From positions 1 through 5,119 of the forward strand of contig PWOE01000168.1 in assembly GCA_003557585.1 (NCBI GenBank): DNA of 5,119 nucleotides, written 5' to 3'. The notes beneath the pieces were generated by a model. The model did not search any database and was not told where the DNA came from. It saw nothing but the letters and a program-made list of their open reading frames with translations. Each line of letters opens with the position of its first letter. Within the stretch, counting starts at the first letter, position 1. The position numbers were made by a program, and so were the translations under genes. Shown here piece by piece: positions 4,750 through 5,119 of this stretch. The DNA comes from Candidatus Nealsoniibacteriota bacterium (GTDB lineage Bacteria > Patescibacteriota > Minisyncoccia > Minisyncoccales > CSSED10-335).

Positions 4750-5117
4750 TTAGAGATTATCTCTCTTATTATCTCTTTTGGAGTTTTTCCAAAAAAAATA
4801 TCTTTTCTGTGAAAGGGACATTTTTCTTGATGTTTTTGCATAAAAATTGAGACTTCCTCTGGAATAATAAATTCTGGAAAAAATTTGATTATAATGCTCA
4901 ATCTGAGAAAAGTTCGACAACCAATGCTTCTTGCTGTTGCCATCTCTACCTGTGTATCCTCTATTAATTTCATTAAAAGAAGATCTTTTGGCACTCTGAA
5001 CAGGTGCTTGTCGTGATAGGGACAATGCGAGAGATGCCTGTCTATAATTTTCTTGACAGCTGAAACCGGGCAATTATAGGCGATGCCGAGAATCTCGACA
5101 TCATCACAAGTAATCAA
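4737..5117 (-). CDS. Unknown protein with two Cys/His modules (H-x3-C-P-[FY]-H), possibly 5'-truncated
   Basis: I do not recognise the family. Numbering from the TTG at 5117 gives 126 residues, but only two bases lie beyond it, so the real start may be outside the window. The protein is a tandem duplication. Residues about 20-51 and 88-121 share H-x3-C-P-[YF]-H (28-35 and 96-103), a following Lys, a Phe, then P-K-[DE]-[LI]. A Cys sits 28-33 residues before each core cysteine (C4 and C67), so each half offers a C-H-C-H set that could bind zinc. The CPFH core recalls the CHC2 zinc finger of DnaG primase, but no other primase element is present. There is no signal peptide or membrane segment. 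The gene is followed by its own terminator and then by the U32 gene. Confidence 0.75.
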   Translation of the reverse strand: MITCDDVEILGIAYNCPVSAVKKIIDRHLSHCPYHDKHLFRVPKDLLLMKLIEDTQVEMATARSIGCRTFLRLSIIIKFFPEFIIPEEVSIFMQKHQEKCPFHRKDIFFGKTPKEIIREIISKAEN

Positions 5118-5119
5118 TG

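Noticed and set aside
4750..5073. Minus-strand open frame of 107 codons in another frame
   Set aside because: It overlaps the Cys/His-repeat gene completely and shows no domain, whereas the 4737-5117 frame has a clear internal duplication and a terminator placed at its stop.

Overview
The window is about 5.1 kb of AT-rich bacterial DNA in which every supportable gene lies on the minus strand, so transcription runs from high to low coordinates. Organism (inference): a low-GC bacterium using the standard code, with sigma-70-type promoters and U-tailed intrinsic terminators. The sigma factor is closest to the SigH type of Bacillota. The middle domain of the thioredoxin protein and the glutaredoxin-CcdA fusion are architectures I associate with Patescibacteria (Parcubacteria-like) genomes. 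The sequence alone does not settle the phylum.

Layout in transcription order. (1) 5117-4737: a small protein of unknown function built from two copies of a Cys/His module, closed by a terminator overlapping its stop. (2) 4695-3496: a complete U32-family protein (TrhP/RlhA/UbiU type) with its Fe-S cysteines. (3) 3495-3184: no protein gene, but two tandem copies of a unit of about 138 bp. Each copy has a DnaA-box-like 9-mer, a strong promoter and a long hairpin capped by a cUUCGg tetraloop. Differences between the copies are largely compensatory, which points to a duplicated structured small RNA. (4) 3148-2786: a MazG-like all-alpha NTP pyrophosphohydrolase starting 36 nt after the terminator of the nearer RNA copy. 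(5) 2736-859: a two-gene redox operon, a membrane-anchored thioredoxin-like protein followed after 6 nt by a secreted glutaredoxin domain fused to a CcdA/DsbD-like membrane domain. (6) 799-569: a 76-residue cysteine-rich zinc-ribbon protein with a TTG start and a perfect Shine-Dalgarno. (7) 477-1: a SigH-like sigma factor with a GTG start, running off the window end.

How they work together: the two redox proteins plausibly form an electron relay from cytosolic thiols across the membrane to extracytoplasmic CxxC domains. The U32 and MazG-like enzymes are housekeeping functions (RNA hydroxylation or a related reaction; nucleotide hydrolysis). The most unusual element is the tandem RNA pair at 3184-3495. 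It matches no RNA family I recognise, and it may act as a free small RNA or as a leader controlling the MazG-like gene.
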